This document shows positions 19,185 through 26,567 of a DNA stretch of 64,000 nucleotides, one piece after another. The notes beneath the pieces were generated by a model. The model made no database searches and had not been told where the DNA came from. It saw nothing but the letters and a program-made list of their open reading frames with translations. This DNA is from Acidimicrobiaceae bacterium (GTDB lineage Bacteria > Actinomycetota > Acidimicrobiia > Acidimicrobiales > Aldehydirespiratoraceae), in contig VYFQ01000036.1 of assembly GCA_009842325.1 (NCBI GenBank), positions 51,996-115,995 on the forward strand, in the 5' to 3' direction. The position numbers were made by a program, and so were the translations under genes. Numbering within the stretch: the first letter of the stretch is position 1; every line of letters starts with the position of its first letter.

Positions 19185-20114
19185 ATGGCGACCCGTTGCC
19201 CGAGGTTGGCTCTAGCCGTTGTTGCGCTGGCGCTGCTGGCAGGGTGCAGCGGTGAGGCAGAGCCTTCTCACGACCTGGGCGCCGTTGATGAAGTTCGTGT
19301 CAGGCCGCCCTTGCCACCCGGTGCCTGGGAGGTGTGGAGGAATCAGACTGGCCTGTCGTATTACGTGGGTGAGGCAGCATGGGCTGATCGTCTCGACCGG
19401 GTGTGCAAGACAGCGCTCGGTCCGGACCTCGATTCCCCGGTGTGGGACTGGGAGGCTGGACTGGCTTTGGCCGAGGAGTTCGTCGACGCCGACGGCCTAC
19501 GACCTGACTTGCCGTCAGAGTGGCGCGAGCGATACGTCCGGAGCGCAGTGACGGCACTGTGGATCATGATCGCGCAGAAGGCGGGTCCCGATGAGCCCAG
19601 CGTGTGCTGGGATCAGGTGCCCCGCGAATTCCTCGAGAAGGGTCCCCCAGCCGGTCCCAGTCCGGCGCCGGCCGTCGCCAGGGGCCTGCCTCCGGGCTTC
19701 GAAACGCACATGACCGATGAGGTATGGGCGCAACTTGAGGAGTGGGCCGACCGCATATTCTGGTGGGTGGAGCCGCCACTGCTGCCCCGCACCCGCGAGA
19801 TCTGGTGGGAGGCCACCGGGCTGAGGGCCACCATCGATGAGGACGAGTGGGCCGCCCGCCTGAACCGGGCCTGCAACACGCCACTGGAAGATCCGGTGTG
19901 GGATCGCTCCCTGGCGGCGGCCCTGGCTGAGGAGTTCATCGTGGAGGACGGCGGCGAGCCCTCGCCCGAGTTGGTCGAGGCCGGCGCAGATGCGTTGTGG
20001 CGCATGACCACCGCACTACAGCAGGGAATGTGCCCATGGCACTACCCGGCTGGAACATTTGAACCCCAGTTTGTCGAGTGGATGAAGGAGCTCAGACGAG
20101 CCGCCCTCAGTTGA
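19185..20114 (+). CDS. Exported lipoprotein with an internal duplication (unknown function)
   Basis: A 309-residue protein with a lipoprotein signal peptide (hydrophobic stretch, lipobox LLAGC, Cys21). Two related units follow: about 47-155 (EVWRNQTGLSYY, RLDRVCKTAL, ALAEEFV, VCWDQVPREF) and about 204-296 (EIWWEATGLRAT, RLNRACNTPL, ALAEEFI, MCPWHYPAGTF). Each unit has one cysteine pair (Cys74/Cys141, Cys230/Cys283). I recognise no enzyme motif. A TACGAT hexamer (19158-19163) and GGGGAGG precede ATG 19185. A decayed copy of its 3' end lies at 21857-21956. It probably sits on the outer face of the membrane. Confidence 0.8.
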   Translation: MATRCPRLALAVVALALLAGCSGEAEPSHDLGAVDEVRVRPPLPPGAWEVWRNQTGLSYYVGEAAWADRLDRVCKTALGPDLDSPVWDWEAGLALAEEFVDADGLRPDLPSEWRERYVRSAVTALWIMIAQKAGPDEPSVCWDQVPREFLEKGPPAGPSPAPAVARGLPPGFETHMTDEVWAQLEEWADRIFWWVEPPLLPRTREIWWEATGLRATIDEDEWAARLNRACNTPLEDPVWDRSLAAALAEEFIVEDGGEPSPELVEAGADALWRMTTALQQGMCPWHYPAGTFEPQFVEWMKELRRAALS

Positions 20115-20253
20115 CGGTGCTCATCCCGGGCGCAGGTCCCGGACTTCGGGCCGCGGTGTCCGCCGACCATTGACCGGATGTGCGCGATGGTGCAACATGC
20201 ACGTCGCGTTCGAGCGTGAGAACAACCGCACAGAGTCAACGCAGGTAGACCGC

Positions 20254-21798
20254 ATGTTCGCATCAAGTCCACGCACGCCGCGTCGCCTCCGCTCGCGGAC
20301 CGCCCTGGCTGCTGTCATGGCCTTGGCGTCGCTTTCGGCGGCGTGCGGCGAGGACGATCCGAGGACCACACCGGCGACTTCGCCGGTGACGACCTCGACC
20401 GCCCCACCAACCACGACCACAGCGGACGCCCTCCCGACAACGACCGTCGCCTCGGCGGCTGAGCCCGAGCCCGGGGCCGCGGACGAGCCGAGCACGAGCG
20501 CGACCACCGCGCCCGACCGGTCTGAGGGCACCACCCCGTCAGACGACATCTCGAACGGCGAGCTTCGCTGGTCGGATGTGCTCGACGACTTGAGCGCCTC
20601 CGCTGAGTCCTGCATCCGTGAGTCGTTGGGTGAGGAATACCTGGAGGCCTTGCTGGCGCGGCCTGTCACTTCTGGTGATTTCTCGACGGATGACGATGCG
20701 TTGGTGCTGGCCTGTATCGGTCCCGAGCCCGCTCGCGACGTGTTCCTGTCCGCCTTGGTCTCGGTCATCGGGTCCGAGGTCGGTGATGAGGAGATGGCCT
20801 GCCTGCGAGAGCAGACCGCGGGCCTTGATGTGATCGGCATTGCCGAGTCCCCCAACGATTCCCCGAAGAGACTTGCGGCCGTGTTCATGTCGGGGCGGTG
20901 CTTAGGAGACGCGTTCTTCTCCTTCTACCTCGCACCCAGTGGAGTCGAGTTCGTAGACTTGAGCGACGGCGAGACGGCCTGCTTGCGAGAGTGGCAGGCC
21001 GGAGTGGACTGGGACGGCCTGTCCGAGGCGGCCGAGGGCCCTGAGGAAGACTTCGTAGCAGAGTCTTGGGCCTTCTTGATGGGCTTGCAAGAATGCCTGC
21101 CCGAGCAGATCCGTTTCGACACGGGGTCCGTAGACGCCCCAGCCGGCGTCGATGACGATCATGGCAACTCTCAGGCGGCGGCCACTGCGATAGAGGTGGG
21201 CGAGGCAGTCGGAGGATCACTGGATTACCAGGACGGCGATGTCGACTACTTCGTGTTCGAGGCCGTCGGCGGCGAGGCCTATGAGATTGGCGTGGCGCCG
21301 GGGGAGTTGGAGGATCCGACGGTCAGGCTGTATGGCGCTGACGGTTTGCTCCTGGACTATGACGACGACTCTGGGGGCTCATTCGCGCCTCGCCTGTTCT
21401 GGCCTGCGGACGGCTCAGGTCCGCTCTATGTGAAAGTGGGCGGCTACGACAACGGGTCCTACACCTTGATGATCACGGTTCCTGACGTCAAGGATGATCA
21501 TGCCGACTGGCGGGCGGCCGCGACCGCGGCGGCGGTGGGCGAGGCCGTCGAGGGAGTGCTGCACCATGGCGACTTCGATTACTTTGTGTTCCAGGCCGTG
21601 GAGGGCGAGCTCTACGAGTTGGGCGTGTCGTCGGGAACCTTGGCGAATCCCGCAGTGGTGCTGTACGACGCCGACGGCGCATTCCTGGCCAGCGACTCGC
21701 CGCGCCTGCACTGGCGGGCTGCGAGCACGGGTCCGCTCTATGTCGAGGTGCACGGTTTCGGCAACACCGGGTCTTACACGCTGATGATCGCACGCTGA
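20254..21798 (+). CDS. Lipoprotein with cysteine-pair repeats and two PPC-like domains, paralogue 1
   Basis: A 514-residue exported lipoprotein (lipobox LSAAC, Cys31) with a Thr/Pro/Ala-rich linker (about 38-105). Next come three related helical units, each with a cysteine pair: 120/154, 183/216 and 243/281 (CIRESLGE, CLREQTAG, CLREWQAG). Two pre-peptidase C-terminal (PPC)-like beta domains end the protein (about 297-410 and 411-514), with DDH, DVDYFVF, LYVKVGGY and GSYTLMI repeated. The start ATG 20254 is set by comparison with the paralogue at 22729, which shares MF...TPRRLR and upstream bases. No protease domain is present. The function is unknown; a binding role at the cell surface is plausible. 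Confidence 0.8.
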   Translation: MFASSPRTPRRLRSRTALAAVMALASLSAACGEDDPRTTPATSPVTTSTAPPTTTTADALPTTTVASAAEPEPGAADEPSTSATTAPDRSEGTTPSDDISNGELRWSDVLDDLSASAESCIRESLGEEYLEALLARPVTSGDFSTDDDALVLACIGPEPARDVFLSALVSVIGSEVGDEEMACLREQTAGLDVIGIAESPNDSPKRLAAVFMSGRCLGDAFFSFYLAPSGVEFVDLSDGETACLREWQAGVDWDGLSEAAEGPEEDFVAESWAFLMGLQECLPEQIRFDTGSVDAPAGVDDDHGNSQAAATAIEVGEAVGGSLDYQDGDVDYFVFEAVGGEAYEIGVAPGELEDPTVRLYGADGLLLDYDDDSGGSFAPRLFWPADGSGPLYVKVGGYDNGSYTLMITVPDVKDDHADWRAAATAAAVGEAVEGVLHHGDFDYFVFQAVEGELYELGVSSGTLANPAVVLYDADGAFLASDSPRLHWRAASTGPLYVEVHGFGNTGSYTLMIAR

Positions 21799-21856
21799 GA
21801 GGGGCGGCACTCGGTGGCCCAAGAACTGTCCGCGGCCGGTGACGGGGAAGGGGGTC

Positions 21857-21956
21857 CATGGCACTATCCCCGGACACCTGGGAGCCCGAGTTCCTCGAAC
21901 ACAGGAAGGAGCTGAGGCGGTCGCCCTCGGCTAGCAGGAGTTCAACCGGAGCGTAG
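21857..21956 (+). pseudogene. 3' remnant of a second copy of the 19185 lipoprotein gene
   Basis: The bases from CATGGCACTA to the stop near 21956 align with the last ~75 bases of the gene ending at 20114 (peptide WHYP, then EPEFLEHRKELRR against EPQFVEWMKELRR). A frameshift separates the two matching parts and no upstream portion remains. It overlaps the end of vapC on the other strand. I read it as the relic of a duplicated lipoprotein gene. Confidence 0.65.
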
Positions 21957-22334
21957 GACTTGGATCTTGCAGCGCGGACCGGGTGCTCGGGCCAGCCGGG
22001 TGTCGGAGGTGAGGAGGGGGCAGCCCAGGGACTCGGCCAAGGCGACGTACATGGCGTCGTAGACGGTCACGGTGGCTCGGAGTTCGTACGCCCGTTGCAG
22101 CATCGCTGAAGCCGGATACCGCCGGAACGGCAACTCAGCCAAGGTCGCCAGGGCCGTGGCGAAGCCCTCGTCCGTGAGACTCCTCGCGATCCAGCGCTTC
22201 CGGAGCACCGCCGCCGTTTCGACATCGGCCACGTCCGGCAACGCGACTCCCTCGGCGCGGCTCACCGCGGCCCGGGCGACATGACCGGCCCGCCCGTCCT
22301 CGGCGAGAAAGTTGGCCAGTACAGAGGCGTCCAC
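21942..22334 (-). CDS. vapC: PIN-domain ribonuclease toxin VapC
   Basis: A 130-residue type II toxin. The PIN fold is shown by MDASVLANFLAED (first acidic residue), an ETAAVL acidic segment, VYDAMYVALAESL and LLTSDTRLA, which supply the metal-binding acidic cluster for RNA cleavage. The annotated start is GTG 22334; the codons before it read IVV, the usual VapC N-terminus, so initiation at a non-ATG codon overlapping the vapB stop (about 22343) is possible. It lies 5 bp downstream of its antitoxin. Confidence 0.87.
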   Translation of the reverse strand: MDASVLANFLAEDGRAGHVARAAVSRAEGVALPDVADVETAAVLRKRWIARSLTDEGFATALATLAELPFRRYPASAMLQRAYELRATVTVYDAMYVALAESLGCPLLTSDTRLARAPGPRCKIQVLRSG

Positions 22335-22339
22335 GACAA

Positions 22340-22633
22340 TCAGTGCCGTGGTCCTCCGTCTTCGCGTGCAGCCAACGCCTCGAATCTCTCATGCAGGACC
22401 TGGTCGCGTTCGGTCCTGATTTCGTCGAGGTCGGCGACCGCCTGCGCGAATCCGACACGGCCGCCGGAGTTCTGCTCGATCCGGGCGATGACCTCATCGA
22501 GGGTCGGAGTCTCGGCCAGCCTGGCCAGCTCAGACGACAGGTAGCGCTGAAGGGAGGTTCCGTTGGCGCGGGCCCGCTGGGTGAGCTTGCGGTGGACGTT
22601 CTCAGGGACGTCTCGAACAAGTACATGAGGCAT
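22340..22633 (-). CDS. vapB: Antitoxin VapB (ribbon-helix-helix type)
   Basis: A 97-residue protein. MPHVLVRDVPENVHRKLTQRA and GTSLQRYLSSELARLAE form a ribbon-helix-helix DNA-binding domain; the C-terminal half (about 50-97) would wrap the toxin. ATG 22633 is used; the frame stays open upstream but that extension shows no conserved features. The promoter lies directly upstream, suggesting autoregulation by the VapBC complex. Confidence 0.85.
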   Translation of the reverse strand: MPHVLVRDVPENVHRKLTQRARANGTSLQRYLSSELARLAETPTLDEVIARIEQNSGGRVGFAQAVADLDEIRTERDQVLHERFEALAAREDGGPRH

Positions 22634-22639
22634 GCTTTC

Positions 22640-22669
22640 ATTATGCAAGCACCACCTGGATTGTCGCAA
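22640..22669 (-). promoter_or_regulatory. vapBC promoter
   Basis: On the minus strand TTGCGA (22669-22664), 18 bp, then CATAAT (22645-22640), which ends 6 nt before the vapB ATG. Short GCAT/ATGC repeats around 22631-22646 could be the autoregulatory operator. Confidence 0.5.
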
Positions 22670-22728
22670 CTTCGTCTGCGGGCGGAAGACTGGGTGAAAG
22701 ACCGCACGAGTCAGGGCAAGTAGACGGC

Positions 22729-24288
22729 ATGTTCGAACAGAATCCACACACGCCGCGTCGTCTCCGTTTGCGGACGGCCATGGCAGCGGTCTTGGTCCTG
22801 GCGTTGCTTGCGGCGGCATGCGGCGAGGACGATCCGATCACCGCACCCACGACTTCGCCGGTGACGACTTCGACCGCCACTACCACATCGGAAGCTCCTC
22901 CGACCACGTCCCCGGCCTCGGCGGCTGATCCCGAGCCCGAGGACACGGCGGCGGACGATCCGATCACGAGCGCGACCACCGCGCCCGATCCGTCGGAGGG
23001 CGCGGCCCCGTCCAACGGCAGCCCGGGCGGCGAGCCCCTCTGGTCGGCTGTGTTCGACGGCTCGAGCGCCTCTGCTCAGGCCTGCATTCGTGAGTCGTTG
23101 GGGGAGGCGGACCTGGACGCGGTGCTGGCCCGGCCTGTCACTTCCGATGACTTCCCGACCGATGACGACATGTCGATACTGGCCTGCATCGGCCCGGAGC
23201 ACGCTCGCGACGTGGTCCTGTCCGGTCTGGTCTGGTCCATGCAGACCGAAACCGGGATCATGATCGGAGCCGAGGAGACGGCCTGCCTTCGGGAGTCGAT
23301 GGCTGGCATCGACGTGATTGGCATGGTCGAGTCTTCAGATGATTTGGGCGCGATTGCGTTGCTGGGCGCCTTCGGGCGGTGCCTGGGAGACGCGTTCATC
23401 TCGCTCATGCTCGTGGACTCCGGAGTCGAGTTCGAGGACTTGAGCGACGGCGAGAAGGCCTGCCTGCGAGAACGGCAGGCTGGAGTGGACTGGGACGGCT
23501 TCACCGGCGACCCCGAAGCCAGTTTCGAAGCGTTCCTGGAATTGTCTTTCGGCATGTTCGAATGCCTGCCCGAGCTCGGCTTCGACGGGGTCTCGTCCGT
23601 GGAGGCCCCGGCTGGCGTTGATGACGATCACGCCAACTCGTCGGCGGACGCCACTGCGACGAGGGTGGGCGAGGCGACCGGGGGGTCGCTGGAATACGAC
23701 GGCGATGTCGATTTCTTCGTGTTCGACGCCGTGGAGGGCGACTTCTATGAGTTGAGCGTGGCGCCGGGGACGCTGGAGGATCCGACGGTCGCGCTGTACG
23801 GCGTCGAGGGTTGGCAGCTGAACTATGACGACGACTCCGGCGGCTCGTGGGCGCCTCTGCTGTACTGGTCCGCGGACGGTACGGGTCCGCGCTATGTGGA
23901 GGTGGGCGGCTACGGCACCGGGTCCTACACCCTGACGATCGCCGTCTCCGACCTCGAAGACGACCACGCCGACTCCTCGGAGGGCGCCACTGCGATAGAG
24001 GTGGGCGAGGCGGTCCAGGGGACGTTGCACTATGACGATGATGTCGACTACTTCGTGTTCGATGCCGTCTGGGGCGAGCGTTACGAGCTGAACGTGGAGC
24101 CGGGGACGTTGGAGGATCCGACGCTGGCACTGTATGACGCCGACGTTTGGCAGCTGGATTATGACGACGACTCGGGAGACGGGCTGGCGCCGCTCCTGTT
24201 CTGGTTCGCGGACGGTTCTGGTCCGCTCTATGTGGTGGTGGGCGGCTACGGCATCGGGTCCTACACCCTGACTGTCGCTCGCGGCTAG
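22729..24288 (+). CDS. Lipoprotein with cysteine-pair repeats and two PPC-like domains, paralogue 2
   Basis: A 519-residue paralogue of the 20254 gene with the same order: lipobox LLAAAC (Cys31), Thr/Pro-rich linker, three cysteine-pair helical units (CIRESLGEADL, CLRESMAG, CLRERQAGVDWD) and two PPC-like domains (DDHANSSADAT, DVDFFVFDAVEGD; DDHADSSEGAT, DVDYFVFDAVWGE). It ends at GSYTLTVARG. The ~30 bases before its start resemble those before 20254, so the duplication included the upstream flank. No catalytic domain is visible. Confidence 0.8.
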   Translation: MFEQNPHTPRRLRLRTAMAAVLVLALLAAACGEDDPITAPTTSPVTTSTATTTSEAPPTTSPASAADPEPEDTAADDPITSATTAPDPSEGAAPSNGSPGGEPLWSAVFDGSSASAQACIRESLGEADLDAVLARPVTSDDFPTDDDMSILACIGPEHARDVVLSGLVWSMQTETGIMIGAEETACLRESMAGIDVIGMVESSDDLGAIALLGAFGRCLGDAFISLMLVDSGVEFEDLSDGEKACLRERQAGVDWDGFTGDPEASFEAFLELSFGMFECLPELGFDGVSSVEAPAGVDDDHANSSADATATRVGEATGGSLEYDGDVDFFVFDAVEGDFYELSVAPGTLEDPTVALYGVEGWQLNYDDDSGGSWAPLLYWSADGTGPRYVEVGGYGTGSYTLTIAVSDLEDDHADSSEGATAIEVGEAVQGTLHYDDDVDYFVFDAVWGERYELNVEPGTLEDPTLALYDADVWQLDYDDDSGDGLAPLLFWFADGSGPLYVVVGGYGIGSYTLTVARG

Positions 24289-24305
24289 CCGACAGCCGCC
24301 CACAC

Positions 24306-24325
24306 GCCGCGGTGACCGCCGCGGC
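24306..24325 (+). other. GC-rich hairpin after the lipoprotein cluster
   Basis: GCCGCGG (24306-24312) pairs with CCGCGGC (24319-24325) across six bases. It has no T tract; it may end the lipoprotein transcript. Confidence 0.4.
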
Positions 24326-24363
24326 CCACCGCCTCGGGGCGCGGCGGCGCCCGGCCGCCTCGG

Positions 24364-24369
24364 TAGCCT
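24364..24369 (+). promoter_or_regulatory. Minus-10 element of the 55-residue ORF (leaderless)
   Basis: TAGCCT ends 7 nt before ATG 24377, with no ribosome-binding site in between. Confidence 0.5.
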
Positions 24370-24376
24370 CACTCAG

Positions 24377-24544
24377 ATGGATCGCCCGGCGCCTGACCCG
24401 CGCAAGCTGCTGGACCACTGGGAGGAGTGGGAGCGGGGCGAGACACCGCCGGGCCGGGTGATGAGCGACCTCAAGACCGGCGGGCTGCGGGAGCTTCTCC
24501 AGGACCTGGCCGCGGCCGCAGCCGGCGGTGGGGAAGAATCCTGA
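24377..24544 (+). CDS. Small conserved-looking protein, 55 residues
   Basis: It reads MDRPAPDPRKLLDHWEEWERGE, continues PPGRVMSDLKTGGLRELLQ and ends in an Ala/Gly/Glu tail. The pattern LLDHWxEWERGExxPGRxxxxLKTxGLxELL is one I recall from small actinobacterial proteins of unknown function. A leaderless promoter and the position directly before the NUDIX gene support it as real. It is soluble, has no signal peptide, and its function is unknown. Confidence 0.65.
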   Translation: MDRPAPDPRKLLDHWEEWERGETPPGRVMSDLKTGGLRELLQDLAAAAAGGGEES

Positions 24545-24642
24545 CCGACTCGACCGGACCGACCTCCGCGGTCTTCGATCCGCCGCAGGCCCCTGCCGGA
24601 AGGGGCGGATCCCAGCACATCCCCCGCCCGGCCGATGCCCGG

Positions 24643-25290
24643 ATGGGCGGGCAGCCGCCTTGGGCCGGGCTTCCGGAGCAGCGACGCCGCCCGAGCCTGG
24701 AACAGGTGCTGAAGGCGGTCGTGGACACCCCGCCCGGGTTCGTCCCCTCGCCGGCAACGGTGCCACGAGGGTCGGCACCATCAGGCGTGCTGGTGCTGCT
24801 CTACGAGCACCAAGGAGAGCCGTGGGTGGTTCTCACCCGACGCTCCTGGCACCTCCGGCACCACGCCGGTGAAGTCTCGTTTCCGGGCGGCAGGCGGGAG
24901 CCGGGCGACGCCGACCTGTGGGCTACCGCACTGCGGGAGGCGACCGAGGAGATCGGTCTGGACCCTGCCAGCGTGTCCCGGATCGGCCGGCTCGACAGCT
25001 TCGTCACCGTCGGATCCCGGTCGCTGGTGTGCCCGTTCGTGGCCACCGTCGACCAACGCCCCGAGCTCGTGCCCGACCCGGTCGAGGTGGAACAGGTGCT
25101 GCACGTCTCGCTGGCCGAGCTGACCGACCCCGAAGCATGGCGAGAGGAGATCTGGCCGCTGGGAGAAGCCCTCGGCGGTGACCGCGCCATGACCTTCTTC
25201 GAGCTCAACGGCGACACCGTCTGGGGGGCGACCGCGGCGGTGCTGCGCAGGCTCCTGACGATGGTGATCGTGGGGGGCGACGCCGGATAG
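24643..25290 (+). CDS. NUDIX hydrolase, CoA pyrophosphatase-like (NudL type)
   Basis: The 215 residues from ATG 24643 contain the Nudix box FPGGRREPGD followed by ATALREATEEIGL, and the preceding VVLTRRSWHLRHHAGEVS typical of CoA pyrophosphatases that split CoA into 4'-phosphopantetheine and 3',5'-ADP. The frame is open further upstream; a CTG at 24541 that overlaps the stop of the 55-residue ORF, with GGGGAAG before it, would add 34 residues. Substrate choice is by family resemblance only. Confidence 0.8.
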   Translation: MGGQPPWAGLPEQRRRPSLEQVLKAVVDTPPGFVPSPATVPRGSAPSGVLVLLYEHQGEPWVVLTRRSWHLRHHAGEVSFPGGRREPGDADLWATALREATEEIGLDPASVSRIGRLDSFVTVGSRSLVCPFVATVDQRPELVPDPVEVEQVLHVSLAELTDPEAWREEIWPLGEALGGDRAMTFFELNGDTVWGATAAVLRRLLTMVIVGGDAG

Positions 25291-25384
25291 GCTCGTCCGG
25301 TGCCCGGCTTCCGGCGCTTCGATCTCTTGGTGCCCAGCCCAATGAGCGAACCCGTGCGAAGGTGGCAGTGCCAGGAGGGCTTCG

Positions 25385-26494
25385 ATGGCTGAGATTGACA
25401 TCGGGCTGGGCAAGTCCGGTCGCCGCGCCTACCGGCTGGACGAGATCGCCATCATTCCCAGCCGGCGGACCCGCGACCTCGAGGACGTGGACATCTCCTG
25501 GCAGATCGACGCCTACCGCTTCGACATCCCGGTCCTGGCGGCCTCCACCGACAGCGTGACCAGCCCGGCCACCGCCGTGCGGATGGGAGAGCTCGGGGGA
25601 GTCGGGGTGCTCGACCTGGAAGGCATCTGGACCCGCTGCGAGGACCCGGCGGCCGATCTGGCCGAGCTGTCCTCCGTGCCGTTGGACGCGGCCACAGCCC
25701 GCCTGCGCGAGCTGTACGCCCGGCCCGTCCAGCCGGAATTGGTGGCCGCCCGCATCGCCGAGATCGCGGAGGCCGGGGTGCGCACCGCCGGTCGGGTGCG
25801 GCCCCAGCGGGCCGAGAAGCTCGCGCCCCACGCCATCGCCGCCGACATCAACCTGCTGGTGATCTCAGGCACGATCGTCTCGGCCGAACACGTCTCGTCG
25901 GCGGGCGACCCGCTCAACCTCAAGACGTTCATCCGGCGCATGCAGACGCCGGTCATCGTCGGGGGCTGCGTGAGCTACCAGGCTGCCCTGCACCTGATGC
26001 GCACCGGCGCGGCCGGCGTGCTGGTGGGGGCAGGCTCGGGGCATGTGGGAACTACCCGTCACGTGCTCGGCCTCGACGCTCCGCAGGCCACAGCCATCGC
26101 CGATGCTCGGGCGGCGCGCATGCGCCACCTCGATGAGACCGGCGTGTACTGCCACGTGATCGCCGACGGCACGATGCGCACCGCGGGCGACATCGCCAAG
26201 GCGATCGTGTGCGGCGCCGACGCGGCCATGGTCGGTCTCCCGCTGGCGTCAGCCTCCGACTCGCCGTGCCCGGGCCGGCACTGGGATCTGTCGGCGGGCC
26301 ATGCGACGCTGCCCCGGGGGCGCATCATGGATGTCGAGCCGCGGGGCACGCTCGCCGAGGTCCTCCACGGCCCCGCTCTCGGGCCCGACGGCACCACCAA
26401 CCTGATGGGTGGGCTGCGCACCTCCATGGCCAAGTGCGGCTACACCGACGTGAAGGACTTCCAGCGGGCCGCCGTCGCCATAGTCTCGCCGTGA
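25385..26494 (+). CDS. guaB3: IMP dehydrogenase-related protein GuaB3
   Basis: A 369-residue TIM-barrel protein of the IMPDH/GMP reductase superfamily without CBS domains. It begins [21 protein letters not shown] and contains [28 protein letters not shown] and [14 protein letters not shown]. At the catalytic-cysteine loop of true IMPDH (SICTTR) it reads HVGTTR, so it is not a canonical IMPDH; the same loss occurs in the mycobacterial homologue as I recall it. AGGAGG precedes ATG 25385. It lies just upstream of guaA, which points to a purine role. Confidence 0.88.
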   Translation: MAEIDIGLGKSGRRAYRLDEIAIIPSRRTRDLEDVDISWQIDAYRFDIPVLAASTDSVTSPATAVRMGELGGVGVLDLEGIWTRCEDPAADLAELSSVPLDAATARLRELYARPVQPELVAARIAEIAEAGVRTAGRVRPQRAEKLAPHAIAADINLLVISGTIVSAEHVSSAGDPLNLKTFIRRMQTPVIVGGCVSYQAALHLMRTGAAGVLVGAGSGHVGTTRHVLGLDAPQATAIADARAARMRHLDETGVYCHVIADGTMRTAGDIAKAIVCGADAAMVGLPLASASDSPCPGRHWDLSAGHATLPRGRIMDVEPRGTLAEVLHGPALGPDGTTNLMGGLRTSMAKCGYTDVKDFQRAAVAIVSP

Positions 26495-26509
26495 CGCTGA
26501 CTTCCCGCA

Positions 26510-26558
26510 GTTCTGTGAGCATTCGTGCCGCTGTGGGCGGCTTTCTTGCTCACAGAAC
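26510..26558. repeat. 49-bp double palindrome, copy C (upstream of guaA)
   Basis: Outer arms GTTCTGTGAGCA (26510-26521) and TGCTCACAGAAC (26547-26558) are perfect. The inner hairpin is GCCGC-TGTGG-GCGGC (26527-26541), also perfect. The 5-5-5 inner geometry equals copies A and B, and the right side shares the TTTCTTG...ACAGAA pattern with copy B. It ends 9 bp before the guaA GTG. Confidence 0.7.
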
Positions 26559-26567
26559 CGGCTAGCC

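Noticed and set aside
21942..22633. Prophage, plasmid or integrative element marked by vapBC
   Set aside because: No integrase, transposase, replication gene or attachment-site repeat is visible around the module; only the toxin-antitoxin pair itself is foreign-looking.
25385..26494. Calling this gene the essential IMP dehydrogenase (guaB)
   Set aside because: The catalytic-cysteine loop reads HVGTTR instead of SICTTR and there are no CBS domains, so it is the GuaB3 type.
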